Program-made: the position numbers and the translations under genes | Notes under the pieces: model-generated | The model's database searches: none | What the model saw: only the letters and a program-made list of their open reading frames with translations | What the model was told of the DNA's origin: nothing | Origin: Emydura subglobosa | Taxonomy: Eukaryota > Chordata > Testudines > Chelidae | Length of the DNA stretch: 64,000 nucleotides | Assembly (NCBI GenBank): GCA_007922225.1 | Contig: ML679974.1 | Coordinates: 4,453,105-4,517,104 of the forward strand | Reading direction: 5' to 3' | Part shown: positions 31,186-42,500 of the stretch, piece by piece | Layout: every line of letters begins with the position of its first letter | Numbering within the stretch: the stretch's first letter is position 1

Positions 31186-31531
31186 TGTTGTGTGTGTGTG
31201 GGGGGGGGGGGGTGAGCGCAGCTTGGATTTTAAACCCATTCACTGCAGGAAATGAAGATTTAAATCTTCCCGGGGCTACTTTGGGGGAGGGTACTAAAAT
31301 GGGGCATCATGGGATACAGTCTGGAGGCCAATCAATTCGAATTAAGCCCCATTGTGTCCACACTCACACTAATGCGAATTAACTGATGCGCTTCAGGCGC
31401 TAATCCGTTTGCAGAGGTGGTTTTATTAATTCTATTTTAATTCGAATTAACAATGCGCACGTGTAGTAATTAATTAATTCGAATTAAGGGACTTTAATTC
31501 GAAGTAAGCCACCAGTGTAGACCAGGCCTTA

Positions 31532-33977
31532 GTTTAATAATTTGCTCACTTATTTTATTTTATTGGATCAAGGAATCTGTAAAATAATAGTCTGGTGTAT
31601 CTGTAACTGTGTAAGAATATATTGACCTTGCCAAATATTCATATAGGTCCCTTGAGCAATGCTGTAGTCTACTTGCTTGGAAGTCCTTCTTTGGTTGTGC
31701 CCAGCTTCTCAGCAGTATAATTTTTCTCACGCTTAATAAGGGTTTGGGAAATGGGAAAATTTAGTTGATTTATGAAGGAGTTCTTGCATAGTAAGTTTTC
31801 TGGGGTTTTTTTTGCAGTTAAAATCACTATGAAATCAGATGTGTTACAACACAAATGACTGTGATCTTATGTATTTTGGATTTAAGCAACATGTCATTTA
31901 AGATAATATATTTGATAGAAATTATATATTGTAAGCAGTTTGCAAACATCAGATTTTTAGAGGGCAGAACCCATTTCAAAAGAATTATGTTGCAAAACGC
32001 TGCTTTTGTCTCTGAAATAACTAGTGACATTCTTTTCTGTACTTGTCCTATATGGGTTAGCCATATTTTCTAATCCTGAAACACACAAAGAATTAATATA
32101 ATTCTGTCACCAAGATGGACCCATTCTTCTTCAGACTGATGGTTAATTGATAGGGCTTCCAGCTGTCAAAATGCCAACATCATAACGTTTTTCAGGAGTC
32201 CTGAAGTCACTATTAGTTTATATTCTCTTATATATGAAATTTTTTCTGCCAAGAAAGAAAAGTGAAATCATTATGAACATTTCTTCTGTTTCAGACTGAA
32301 ATACTCCATCATTAGACATAAGTTAGGGTCCTTGGGATCTCACACCACATATTGAGGGGTTGGTTTCTTTGTTGTTGTTTTTTTAGAGTCGCTAACAGCA
32401 TTTCTGAATGCTGGCTCATTGGGAGATGAACCTGGACCTGAATACTGTTATGAAGCCCCCTTCTGAGCTCATCAGAAAAGATGCTTTGATGCAAAAGATG
32501 GCGATTTTATCAGCCAGGAGTATGGGGAGAATTACATCACTAACAGAATTCCGCACTAACAGAATTAGATAATTTACCCTAAAGACAATGTGTTCATTAA
32601 AACTATTCCATATTTTTTATTTAAGATCCTTTCAAATTTTGACCTTAGTTAGGAAATCTCTTTACCCTCTTTGCATCCTTCAGTTAGTAAGGAGAATGGG
32701 AAAAGCTTCACACCTTTAGCATTAAGAAGACATTTCATATTTGCCTTAAGTGTACCTTAGTATTCAGGATTATTTCCTTTTCTTATGATGATGTGAGGGT
32801 AAGAAAAGGGGGAAGTGTCTATTCTTTTGGTTTAGCATAAAAAGACTTGAAAAACAAAATTTAGAAAAAATTAACCTTTTCTCCTGTGGTGTATACAGTA
32901 ACTTTAAAACCTAAACATTTTCCTATTAGGCCAGTTTCTGAAAACACTTACACATTTGCATAACTTTGAAGTCAATGGGACTACTCGTGAGACAAGTTGC
33001 ACTTGTGCTTGTCTGTTTGCACAGTTAGGGCCTAAGAGAATTGTCAGTAATTCAAGATGCCTTGCATGCCAGGTAATTTTCAAATCTTTCTGGACATAGT
33101 AAACAGGAAAATGTTTAAAAAAAAAAAAAATTCTTTAACATTGTCGGAAAACTTTGTAGCCTATACTATTCTATTTAAAATTAACTGTGGTATGTTGTTG
33201 ATATATCTTTTCCTGTGAAAACAGACTGCTTAGGTCATCCTTCTTATTTGACACTTGAAGTTAATTCTCTAGTCATTACATGAAAATCATTTCCAAAGCT
33301 AGTTGTGGCGCTGCAAACAGAATTGTGGCTTTCATTAGGGAATAATCCATCAGCAGTTCATAGATCGGTTAAAAGATCTCAAAATTTTTTCAAGCATCTT
33401 TAATACTAAAAATGAAGGAAAAGAAATACAGAAAGAAGTAGTTTTTCAGAGAGCTGAAGTGCTAGCCTCTCTTGATGATGACGGGAATTGTGCCTGTAAA
33501 ATACACACCCACTAGAATGAATTGTTGGCACATTTGGACTACTTACATACACAACCTGTGCCTGCAATCAGATAGTTAGAGGTGCAATTTCACCCACAGT
33601 TTAATTGTAGGTACAAAATTTGCAGGTGCAAATTGTGTCCACTGAAAAGGAAAAGAAACCACTTAAAAATGTTGCCAAAATTGTATTACATAAGTAGAAA
33701 ATTTTCTAGGCAAGGAGGGGTTAATAATCAAAGAATTCCTTTTGAACATGCAGTAAGGTAGAAGTGCATATACAGATATATAAGATACATAAGACCAATT
33801 TAAGTGATTGGTACACTTGTTGAAGAGAATTTTAGGTATCTGTCTGAGCATTGCACTTGAGTGTTCATTTTCATGAACAGAGAATAGTCAACAAAGATAT
33901 AGCGGAAGTATTTTGTGCTCACATTAGCACATAGATCAATCCTCCATTTCCTCCCCCCATTTATGAATAAGGATATG
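31532..33977. other. Non-coding AT-rich DNA
   Basis: No genes recognised. 32940-33035 contains CTTTGAAGTCAATGGGACTA, a member of the dispersed 'CATTGACTTCAATGG' repeat group. A-run at 33118-33130. Confidence 0.5.
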
Positions 33978-34318
33978 ATTAAGTCAGAGAGGTCACAGGT
34001 TCTGTGACTTTAATGAACCTCCATAACTTTTTTGGTTTCAGCCCCAACCGCAGTGACTGTGGCAGGGGCTGGAGCTGTAAGCCCCCACGGCTGCAGCGGG
34101 GCTCAGGCTGTCAGTCGTTCTCACAAACCCACACCTGTTCCCCCACAAGGCTCAGGCTTTGGTCCCACCTGGCGGTCAGCACCCTTCTCCCTTCCCCATT
34201 ATTTTTTTAGTAAAAAGTCACAGATAGGTCGAGGGCTTCTGAGGTTTTTGTTTATTGCCCACGACCTGTTCATAACTTTTACTAAAAAGAACTGTGACAG
34301 AATCTTAAGCTTATAACA
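33978..34318. repeat. Unclassified interspersed repeat with GC-rich core
   Basis: The left part has GAGAGGTCACAGGTTCTGTG ACTTT. The core (34040-34190) is GC-rich with GGGGCTCAGGCT motifs. The right part has TTTTTAGTAAAAAGTCACAG and CGACCTGTTCATAACTTTTA followed by CTAAAAAG. Two inverted copies of a GTCACAG/AGTAAAAGT-type motif suggest a DNA transposon, but I cannot define clean ends. Confidence 0.4.
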
Positions 34319-35099
34319 AACATGTACTCTTTCAATTGTAGACTCTTTTCTTATGTGACAAGCAAAAGTTCACAGAATTAATGGTATGTTTAGGAAATAT
34401 TGCAAGGTTTTACAGCTTAGAAGTAAGCCTCTTAACATTTTAGTGATCCTGGCCATATTTTTTTTTTAAATAAATGTTTGTCCTTTTGCCTTGTATTGAA
34501 AATCCCAGCTGTAAAATAGAATTTTGCTCAAGCCTGTCATCTACACGTTTAAGGATATACACTGCATTAAAACACACTCATATAAGAGGATTGCAGTTCA
34601 GTGGAATTTTTTAGCCAACAGTAAATTCAGAACACACATCATTGCTGCAAAATATCATAGGATTTACTCATGTTTGCAGCAGAATAAGTTTACCATTATC
34701 ACAAAAATCTACTCCAACCTCCTGGTTGACACTAAAAAAGATATGTTGGTGTTTAATATAAAAGGTTAAAAAGGTTCATGCTGGGTGAGAATGGGAAATC
34801 AGAAAGACTGTGCAGAAGGATATTCTCTGAACCAACTACTGGGAACAACTGGAAGTGTTACTGCCTCATGAGTGTAGTGCAAAATGAAAACATAGAAATC
34901 TGAGGTTTAAAAAATGTATTACAGGGAGTAAGATCTATGTGTAGCAAAAGCAATATATGTACATTTTGTAGTGTGAACAGTATCACAGGAGTCAGTTGCT
35001 TTCAAATTGTCCTTTAATTGTTCTTAAGATTTGCAGCTATGCTATGTAAATATGCTTCTGTGAAATAAGGCCTGCTTTATTCTTTACATAATTTTCTTC
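34319..35099. other. Non-coding AT-rich DNA
   Basis: No gene or clear repeat. An 81-codon frame at 34524-34769 (+) has no recognisable feature. Confidence 0.5.
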
Positions 35100-35262
35100 A
35101 TAGACAGCTGTTTGTTTACTGATGAAATTTAATGAGTAATGAATGTGCCTGTCAGGCCAACATAAAGTATTTCCATAGCCTCCAGCAGTGTTTAGAAAGA
35201 GAGATCCCAGCAACTATTTGTCTTAGGTATCAGAAAGGCTGCTCCTTCAGCAACTGCTGGAT

Positions 35263-35272
35263 TTATTTTTAA
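35263..35272 (+). promoter_or_regulatory. MEF2-like binding site
   Basis: TTATTTTTAA fits the consensus YTA(A/T)4TAR exactly. It lies about 400 bp upstream of the MRTFB exon start. Such AT-rich matches are common by chance in this DNA. Confidence 0.25.
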
Positions 35273-35535
35273 CTGCTTGACTCAGTGTTTGTCAGATGAT
35301 TCTGGTGAACGAGCTGCATACTGAAACATAAAGTACGGAGGAAGCCAAGATAGCTAAAGGGAGAGGAGAGTGGCTATCTGGGAAAGGGGGTGGGATTTGG
35401 GAGTTTTGCTTCAGAAGCTCTGTTTCCCTGTCTGGAAGAGAGTTAAGGGCTTCAAGCAAATTGAGAGTATTTTTAGGTCAGACTGGGAAGTAAAGGGTAA
35501 TGGCAGCTTTCAGCTGCTTGAAGAAATAATTGCTC

Positions 35536-35579
35536 AATTATTGTGAGAAGGAGAAGGAATTATTGTGAGAAGGAAGAGG
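35536..35579. repeat. 22-bp tandem duplication
   Basis: AATTATTGTGAGAAGGAGAA (35536) is repeated as AATTATTGTGAGAAGGAAGA (35558), just upstream of the MRTFB exon, inside the presumed leader. Confidence 0.85.
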
Positions 35580-35670
35580 AGCAGAGTATCCAGGAGAAGC
35601 AGTGTGTATTGCTGGGTAGCAAATTGGTCTTTTTCCTATGTTGGATGTTGCCATTCAAAGGAGTCTCATC

Positions 35671-35791
35671 ATGATCGATAGCTCCAAGAAGCAGCAACAG
35701 GGCTTTCCAGAGATTTTACCTACTGGAGATATTGAGACATTGAAAGAAAAGGAATGCCTTGAGGTGAACAGCCAAAAAAGTCTCAAGGAAG
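35671..35791 (+). CDS. MRTFB: MRTFB (MKL2) alternative first coding exon
   Basis: MRTFB is a nuclear coactivator of serum response factor that shuttles under control of actin binding to its N-terminal RPEL motifs. This exon encodes 40 residues starting MIDSSKKQQQGFPEIL, with KEKECLE and QKSLKE near the end. I recognise this as the N-terminal sequence of the shorter MRTF-B isoform in mammals. Coding stops at AAGGAAG followed by the donor GTCAGT (35792-35797), leaving one base (G) of a split codon, consistent with the family sequence continuing KEV into the next exon, which holds the first RPEL motif and which I do not see in the window. The ATG at 35671 has A at -3; an in-frame ATG at 35638 has C at -3 and adds 11 residues I do not associate with the family. 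The frame runs on into the intron to 35889, which is not coding. Confidence 0.85.
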
Positions 35792-35922
35792 GTCAGTTAC
35801 CTGCTGGTTGGGGGGCAAAAAAATGCAGACATGCCACAATAGATTCAGTCTGTAAGTGCTTGCTTTACATTTTTTTACATATTTTTTGAATGCATGCATT
35901 CAGATGCTTCATTTTCAGGTCT

Positions 35923-36018
35923 TTTAAAACGCTATGTTCATTATTATTTATTTTTATTAAGTAACTCTCTTAAAAGGCTATGTTTATCATTATTTATTTT
36001 TATTAAGTAACTCTCAAG
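35923..36018. repeat. 46-bp tandem duplication
   Basis: GCTATGTTCATTATTATTTA then TTTTTATTAAGTAACTCTC begins at 35931 and recurs from 35977 with few changes. It lies in the intron just after the MRTFB exon. Confidence 0.85.
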
Positions 36019-38937
36019 TAAATGCTAATGTCTGAACAGTAATTAACCTCTAACGGAAATTTAGTAATAAGTGATCATTTCAGGGTGATGCTCAAGTGCA
36101 TTAGTTCAGTTTGTGATATATGTTGAAATTTGCCCTGAAAGGATTTCAGAAATTGCCTTAAACTAAGGAGAATAGGACTAAGGATTTTTAAACAGCAATG
36201 TGTGTCTTCCTCATTTTTAGCACAGGATGCTGTTGTTTTCTCTTTACTTCTACCTCGTTACACAGTTTGCTTCTTTTTCTGTTTTATAGTTTTGTTTTTC
36301 ACCTATATTTTGTAAATCTAAGCTTGCATTGTTTCTTAAATAATTCTTCATACTGTGCAGTTAATTGATAAAGCAACATCAACACGAATTAACTTGTAAT
36401 GGTCCAGCGATCTTCTGAGGAATATAGTCTTATCATTCAGTACTGACAACTGTTATAATTGCCACCTCATATGTATCTTGAGTAGTTTTCTTAATATCGT
36501 TCACTGGGCTGGAGCAGAAATTTTGCCAGGAGACTGGTAGTGCTCAGTTCCCTCAGACACTTGGAGATAGCAGGATCATATTGAAAGAGGAGGAAGTGGC
36601 TGATAGTGACTTAAACACAGCACCTCAATTTCAGATGCCATGGTCTTCCACACAAGGTGTATTCCCTTGCAGTTGAGACTCCAACCTTTACCCTACCCAG
36701 GCAGCCAAAAAAAAAAAAAAAACCCAATTTTTTTTTTTGTAGACAAAATTCCTCCACCCCTCTGTATGCCTTCTTGTATTGGTTTCCCTTATACCACTGA
36801 CTATGCAGATGATCTGGTAGTGAGCCAGAGTGCTCTCCTCGGTTCCTGTGATATAGAACTGACATTTTGTCCCCTCAGGAACCTATGCCTTCTAAATTGA
36901 AATAATGTAAGCTTAAGGAACTAAAAAGTATTGGTGAATTTTAAGAAAGGAAAATTCTATTCTATTCTATTACTAGACTGGATCAGATCACTCTTGCCAT
37001 TCCTAAACAAAGAGCTTGAAACTTTTCAGCTCTAGTAATGACCAAGGAGAAAACAGATTTTATATTATTTATTAGTCTTTAAAGACAGACCACTTTTCTT
37101 TAACATGTGGAAGAACTCCAAGGTAGAAAGAAGTGTTCAGTGTCTGTGTGTGAAAATACCTGTAGCTGAAAACATAACTGTTATGCACCTTCTACTGTAG
37201 AGAACAGCCAATATTAAAAAAGTAATAAAAAGACAGTTTACACTGAATTTTCTTGCCATAAAGTGTATATCAATTACAGGCTTTTTACAGCTCCATACAC
37301 AGTCAGTCATCAAAGCTCACTAGAAAACCTGCAGTGGGGAAATAGAGACTAACGAAAAAAGTCAGAGGAATTTGAAGAAGGTTAGAGAAGAAATATGTAT
37401 TGCAACAGAAAAGATGGGGAAGAAAAGAGAGCTATAGCATAAGAAATAAAGGGGAACAAGAAAAGGAAGGAAAGCAGAAAAAGAACCATTAAACACAAGA
37501 GTGGAATGGGTTAATAAATAACCATGGAATTAACATTCTTTATTATATATTTCAAAATGAACTACACCAGATTGCACATAATATATAGGAAATGTACTCC
37601 AGCTGTACATTACAAGGCTGTAATTCCATCACAGTGGTGACAAACCACGGGCATTGGATCCTGCAATAGCCTAAACTTAGTATGTCTTGTGGGATAAATT
37701 ATTTAATATTAATGTGGTTGAAAATAGAGGTTCCACCAACCTCTCTTTCTTTTTTTTTTATGAATTGCAGCATCTTAGTGTATGTGGCCTTCCTTCCCCC
37801 TACAAATTTTGGCAGCTGCCAGCTTGACAGCTTGTATTTTAAAATGAATTGTGCTCTCAAAGGTACATAAGTATAGTAAAGGGAAAAAATAACTTATTAA
37901 ATTTAATTCATACTTTGACATTAATTACTGAATAATAAGAAGGAAAATTTCCGTTTTATTAATCTGTTCCAGGATGTCATGTAGACTACATTGCAGATCT
38001 ACCTTTTGATATTCTAGTGACACAAACAAAAAGGTTCAGCTTTATTGTTGTAATTTATAAGGTCACCAGAACGTGTCAAGGGCTATAGTAATATATGCAG
38101 TTCAGATATATAGTTCTATAGCGTATTTTATGTAAATGACACTGTAAATCATTTTTAAAAAACTGTTTGGTAGAACAGGATTTTCTTAAATAGGTTTATT
38201 TGAAATTTTAATGGTTACTCTCTTATTAAAAATAAACACTTGGCTACTTCCACCATCCCTTACCTTGAAATCCTTTTGGATGAGATGGTATTCACTAATG
38301 GTCAGAACTGTCTCACAGGAAAACTCAAGAATGCAGAAAGTAGAATTCTGCTGGCAATCCAGTATTGCTTACGGTATCTTACTGTAATTCTAGATAACGA
38401 TAATCCTTTGAAGGTCCTACTGTGTTTTGCTTAAGTACACTAAATATTAAAATCCTGACACAGTAAAGTTAATTTCCTGCTAATCAGGAATATTGTAAAT
38501 GTTTCCCTTTTTGATTAGGTATCCTTTATAAGAGAAAAAAATGTTTCTTTGCTGAGTGTTAAAAATCACAATGAAAATGAAACCATACTAATTTAACAGC
38601 ACACTATTATACAAAATAAAGGGCATTAGGAGTTTAGATAATGAAGATGAAATTGTTTACTTTGCTTAAAATAATAAACACCTTACAAGGTATATTTCAT
38701 AGCATCCTGTTGCAGAGCAGAGGGAGGAAATCCTAACTACCCTACTTTCCTGTAAACAGCCTCAAGCAGGACTACTTTGCTTTCCATCCATTTTCAGTGA
38801 AAAGTATTCAAGACCTAAATTCTACATGTAGATTTGGCTAGAAATCTTCACTGCATTAACAAACAAGAAATCTTTTTAAACTGTCAGTGCAATTAGTAAT
38901 ATCTAATCATATAATTGTACTTGAACAACCTTTTCAA
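36019..38937. other. Non-coding DNA, presumed MRTFB intron
   Basis: AT-rich, no further exon recognised. An A-run and T-run pair near 36707-36740. Short frames (for example 36640-36900) are without recognisable domains. Confidence 0.5.
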
Positions 38938-39030
38938 AAATGTCAGAAGTGCCTAAGTCACTTAGAAGCCTAAGTCCTGTTATAAGTCAGTGGGACTTAA
39001 GTTCCTAAATTTGATTCCTTTGCAGATTTG
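38938..39030. repeat. Short palindromic interspersed repeat
   Basis: GTGCCTAAGTCACTTAGAAG, CCTAAGTCCTG and CAGTGGGACTTAAGTTCCTA form an imperfect palindrome centred near 38983 (AAGTCC...GGACTT). This resembles a widespread amniote MITE-like repeat. Confidence 0.5.
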
Positions 39031-39205
39031 ATTCTAGATTCTTCTATCACAGAATAGCATAATTATTCATTATTTATATTACAGTACTATCTGCAGGCCT
39101 CAACTGAGATCAAGGACTCATTATGCTTACTCAGAAATAAGAGACAGTTCCTGTCCTGAAGAATTTACAATCTAAATAGACAAGAAAGAAAAGATAGAAA
39201 AAAGG

Positions 39206-39595
39206 GAAAATAGTATTATCCATGTTTAAAGAACAGAAAGTTCAGAGCCTGCAAAGATTTATGAACATGCTTAATTTTATGCACTCTGAGTAATCCAGTT
39301 GAAGACAGTGGGATTATTCAGGAGACCTGATTTAGGAAACTGTTCTTATTAAGCAATCACTTAAGTACATAAGTAACTTTAAGCACATGGTTAAGTCCCA
39401 CTGATTTTAAAGATAAGCACATGCTTAAGCACTGCTAAATCAAGGTTATAGTGCATAAAGTTATTTATGCTTATGTGAGTCTTTCTGGATTGAATCCAAA
39501 GTGATGTCACAGAGTAAGTCTGTGGTAGATCTGGAAGCTGAACCCAGGTCTGATGAGTCCCAGTCTGGTACCTTAACCACAAAACCATCCTTGCA
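39206..39595 (-). repeat. MIR/CORE-SINE, antisense, split by a second repeat
   Basis: The left piece 39206-39246 (TATTATCCATGTTTAAAGAA CAGAAAG) and the right piece 39500-39595 (GTGATGTCACAGAGTAAGTC, GAACCCAGGTCTGATGAGTC, CCTTAACCACA) follow the order of an antisense MIR. The 250 bp between them belong to a different repeat. Confidence 0.6.
39247..39480. repeat. Palindromic repeat inserted in the MIR
   Basis: Contains GAACATGCTTAATTTTATGC, CAGTGGGATTATTCAGG, CTTAAGTACATAAGTAACTT and AGCACATGCTTAAGCACTGC. The motif ACATGCTTAA occurs in both orientations around a 'TTGAAGACAGTGGGA' core. Same group as short repeats near 32960 and 43540. Confidence 0.5.
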
Positions 39596-39599
39596 CCAT

Positions 39600-42500
39600 A
39601 AGGCTATTTGAGGAACTGTAAATGAGTGTAAAAAAAAAAAAAAAAAAGTTACAGCAACCATTTATTAAATAGTTGGAAAAAATACCTGCAAATTTAGAAA
39701 GCATAATTTTTGGTTACATGAGTGTACAGAATTTAACAAAATGTTTGGGATTTTTTAACCGTTAATTTCTCCGCTCCCCCCACACAAGGCAGATGGAGAT
39801 TATTTTCTCATTATAAAAATGTGGAAAAAATTGTGGGAAGTTTAGAATTTATGACTATAACAGTCCTCCCAACAGGGATTCTAACAACCTAAATTTGAAG
39901 ATAAATGTATGTCCTGTTGTTTCCAAGAAATAAATATTCCATAGCAATAATATATGACAGATTATCCTGTTCCTCAATTGATGAATGGTATGATAGATCT
40001 TCTGGGTTATATTTTCTAATACATTTTTTTAAATGTCAGAAAAATTACCTTTAAATAATTTTCCTCCCAATATACCTTTTTCATTTCTACCTGCAATGTA
40101 ATGAAACACTTCTTCTGGAGGGATACTTACACAGTGATGTTGGTTGACATACAAAAGCCTGCAATCTCTGTAGTACAATTTCCAGAAGTTTATGGGATCC
40201 TGCAAGGTTTTTCAGAATTTCTTTTAAAAATCCTGAGGAGTTTCTATGGAACTACTGTACCATGCACATAGAGAGTCTAAGCTCTGCAAAACACTCAACA
40301 GTGTAAATTCCAACTGTTTGCACTTATTCACCACACTTTTCAGCTGATGAAACTAAAAGGAACAAAGGAAATGCTGCTCAGAATGTGAATGTATAAAGGC
40401 TCTAGATATTTCCAACTGGTTTTGAAGTAAGTTCTGTCATTTACCAGAAAAAGAACTGCGTATAAAATGGATAAGCAAGATATATATTTATTTAATATTA
40501 ATAATATAGAACTCTATGTAAACTCTGATTCAAATGATTTAAATTGCTTTAACACATATGAAAGTCCCCGAGTCCCAGCCTGTTATCAATGCATTCATGT
40601 GATGAACTGAACTTTCTCTGTTACAAATGGTCATCAAATTAAGATGTCAACTTGCTATTTCATTGTGAATTAGTGATTTTTATTACATTAAAGATCATTT
40701 AAGATATTATTTATTTGCTTCTTGTAATAGACAGGAAGTGATTCCAAAAACTTTTAATACATTTCAGTTTTTGCGTTTGTGATCCTATGCAATTCACCTC
40801 TAGGCACTTCCTCCAGATAACAGGCAGCTTAACACTTCTGGTGTAATGGGTTCACTCTTTCTGCAATGAAAACCAAAAGAATACAGTCTTATTGTCAAAT
40901 TTGTGAATGCTATGAAAACCAAAAGAACACCATGCTATCATCATATTTGTGACTTTGGAAACATATGAGATGAGTACTACAGAGTGAGAAACAGCATATT
41001 CCATATCCTTTACAAGCCTCTTCATTGAATAATAAATAGCAGAAAAAATAGCTACTATCCAAAACATCCTAATTTTTGAATTTTGAATTTTCAGTTTTAT
41101 ATATATAGCAATTAAACATTCCCTGAAAATGCCTAATATTTCTAATATTTATTTGAAAAGTATTTCATAACTATATAAATATGATGCCACACCACTGAAA
41201 TGCATATTCCTTGGAGATGAAGGGTTGCAATTATGTCTGATATAGCATTTTGGCATAATTCCCTTCTCTTTAGGAAAGTGCCATGGAATCTTTAAAATTC
41301 ATGCAGAGCAAATAGGACATTGCTTTTTTAAAGTAGTAGTCAAAAGATACACATTAAAAATAACTACATGTTGCTTCATTTTTGTAGCTAAGAAAGATAA
41401 AGGACTGATTTGACCTTCCTGATTTGACTTGTGGTTCCAATATTTGAAGCATTCCAAACTTTGTTTTTAGAGCATTTAGCTATATCATTCACTTAGCTCT
41501 TGATATGTTATGTTGTGCCACTTCATGACTTTACTCTCTCATTGTGCCTTATATTTCAAAGTCACAATGTCAGCTAACTATAGTCACAGGTATATTGTTA
41601 CTTTAAAACACTATCTCAGTCTGTTCTTAGAAGTGATAGATCCATCCACTGAATCTTTTGTATCCATTGTTACTGTGGCTCTATATTTTATGCTCAGCAT
41701 CCTAGAGAGATTTTGGCTCACACAGAGCAGGACAAGATGCTTTAAACTAATGGCTGTTCATATAAAACAAAACAAAAAAAATGGAGACTTTTTGTGCAGC
41801 AGCCGTTAGTTTAAAGGAATCTGTCCCATTTTCAGCACTGTCTGTTTCCATAGCAGCCAGAGCAGCAGCCAGCAGCAGAGTTGTCAGAACTCTTAATTTC
41901 CAAGACAGAATGCTGGAAATGCCATTTTTCCCAACATCATCTATGCTCTTATCTAAACAGCTAATATCTACAGTGTTTTAACTTTGGAAGAAATAATTAG
42001 AGAACTGTACAGAGAGCATTTAAAACATATTTTCTAGCTACATTATTTTTGTCTTTTCCGCAGGTGTAATGATTTGAGAGGTGTATATGTTATCAAGTGA
42101 ATCCCTCCCCATAGATTTACAGTGTTTATAACAAATCCCCAAACAGTCTGGATTTTCAACAGCCATTTGGATGCCTCATTTCACAACACATACATTAAAA
42201 AGACAGTGTATGTTCTATCTGAAATTCATAGGATTTGAAATTAGTGCTAGGATTACTGTGCACAGTGTGAGCTCTGGTTTTGTTCAAGACAAGAAGCAGC
42301 GATGAAAGCCTGTCAATCAGTATAGATAGCATTGTTCCTACAGGACAGTTATCAATTTATTTTTGGCCTCTTTACATTCCAGTTCTTATTGCTTATAACT
42401 ACTTGGAGACACCTTTTCCACAGCATACAAATTACAAATTCAGTCCATGAATACCACAACAGCTGAAAATCATTTAACTTGACTTTGATAATGGTGTATT

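Larger units (their letters stand above)
24216..31528. mobile_element. Harbinger-like DNA transposon (split by DIRS copy 3)
   Basis: The left end GGCTATGTCTACACTG (24216-24231) is inverted at the right as CAGTGTAGACCAGGCC (31513-31528). Flanking trinucleotides are TGA (24213-24215) and TTA (31529-31531), compatible with a decayed 3-bp target duplication of the PIF/Harbinger kind. Without the DIRS insert (24321-30217) the element is about 1.4 kb. Six perfect AATTCGAATT palindromes lie in the two subterminal zones. No transposase is visible, so it is non-autonomous. The superfamily name is inferred from TIR style and TSD length, not from a protein. Confidence 0.65.
35100..35670 (+). promoter_or_regulatory. 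MRTFB: Putative alternative promoter / 5' UTR of MRTFB
   Basis: The sequence immediately upstream of the coding exon is less AT-rich than its surroundings and purine-rich near the exon. It includes a MEF2-type element TTATTTTTAA at 35263-35272 and an E-box CAGCTG near 35511. I see no TATA box in a convincing place and no CpG island. Whether transcription starts here, or the exon is spliced to an upstream leader, cannot be told from sequence alone; CCATTCAAAG at 35651-35660 could also act as a weak splice acceptor. Confidence 0.35.

Noticed and set aside
35638..35670. Upstream in-frame ATG as the MRTFB start
   Set aside because: Poor context (C at -3) and the 11 added residues are not part of the known N-terminus; ATG 35671 preferred.
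35792..35889. Continuation of the MRTFB frame
   Set aside because: Lies past the GTCAGT donor and turns into low-complexity residues; read-through into the intron.
41510..41981. Overlapping 99- and 66-codon frames
   Set aside because: No domain, mutually overlapping in different phases, no splice signals that fit a gene.
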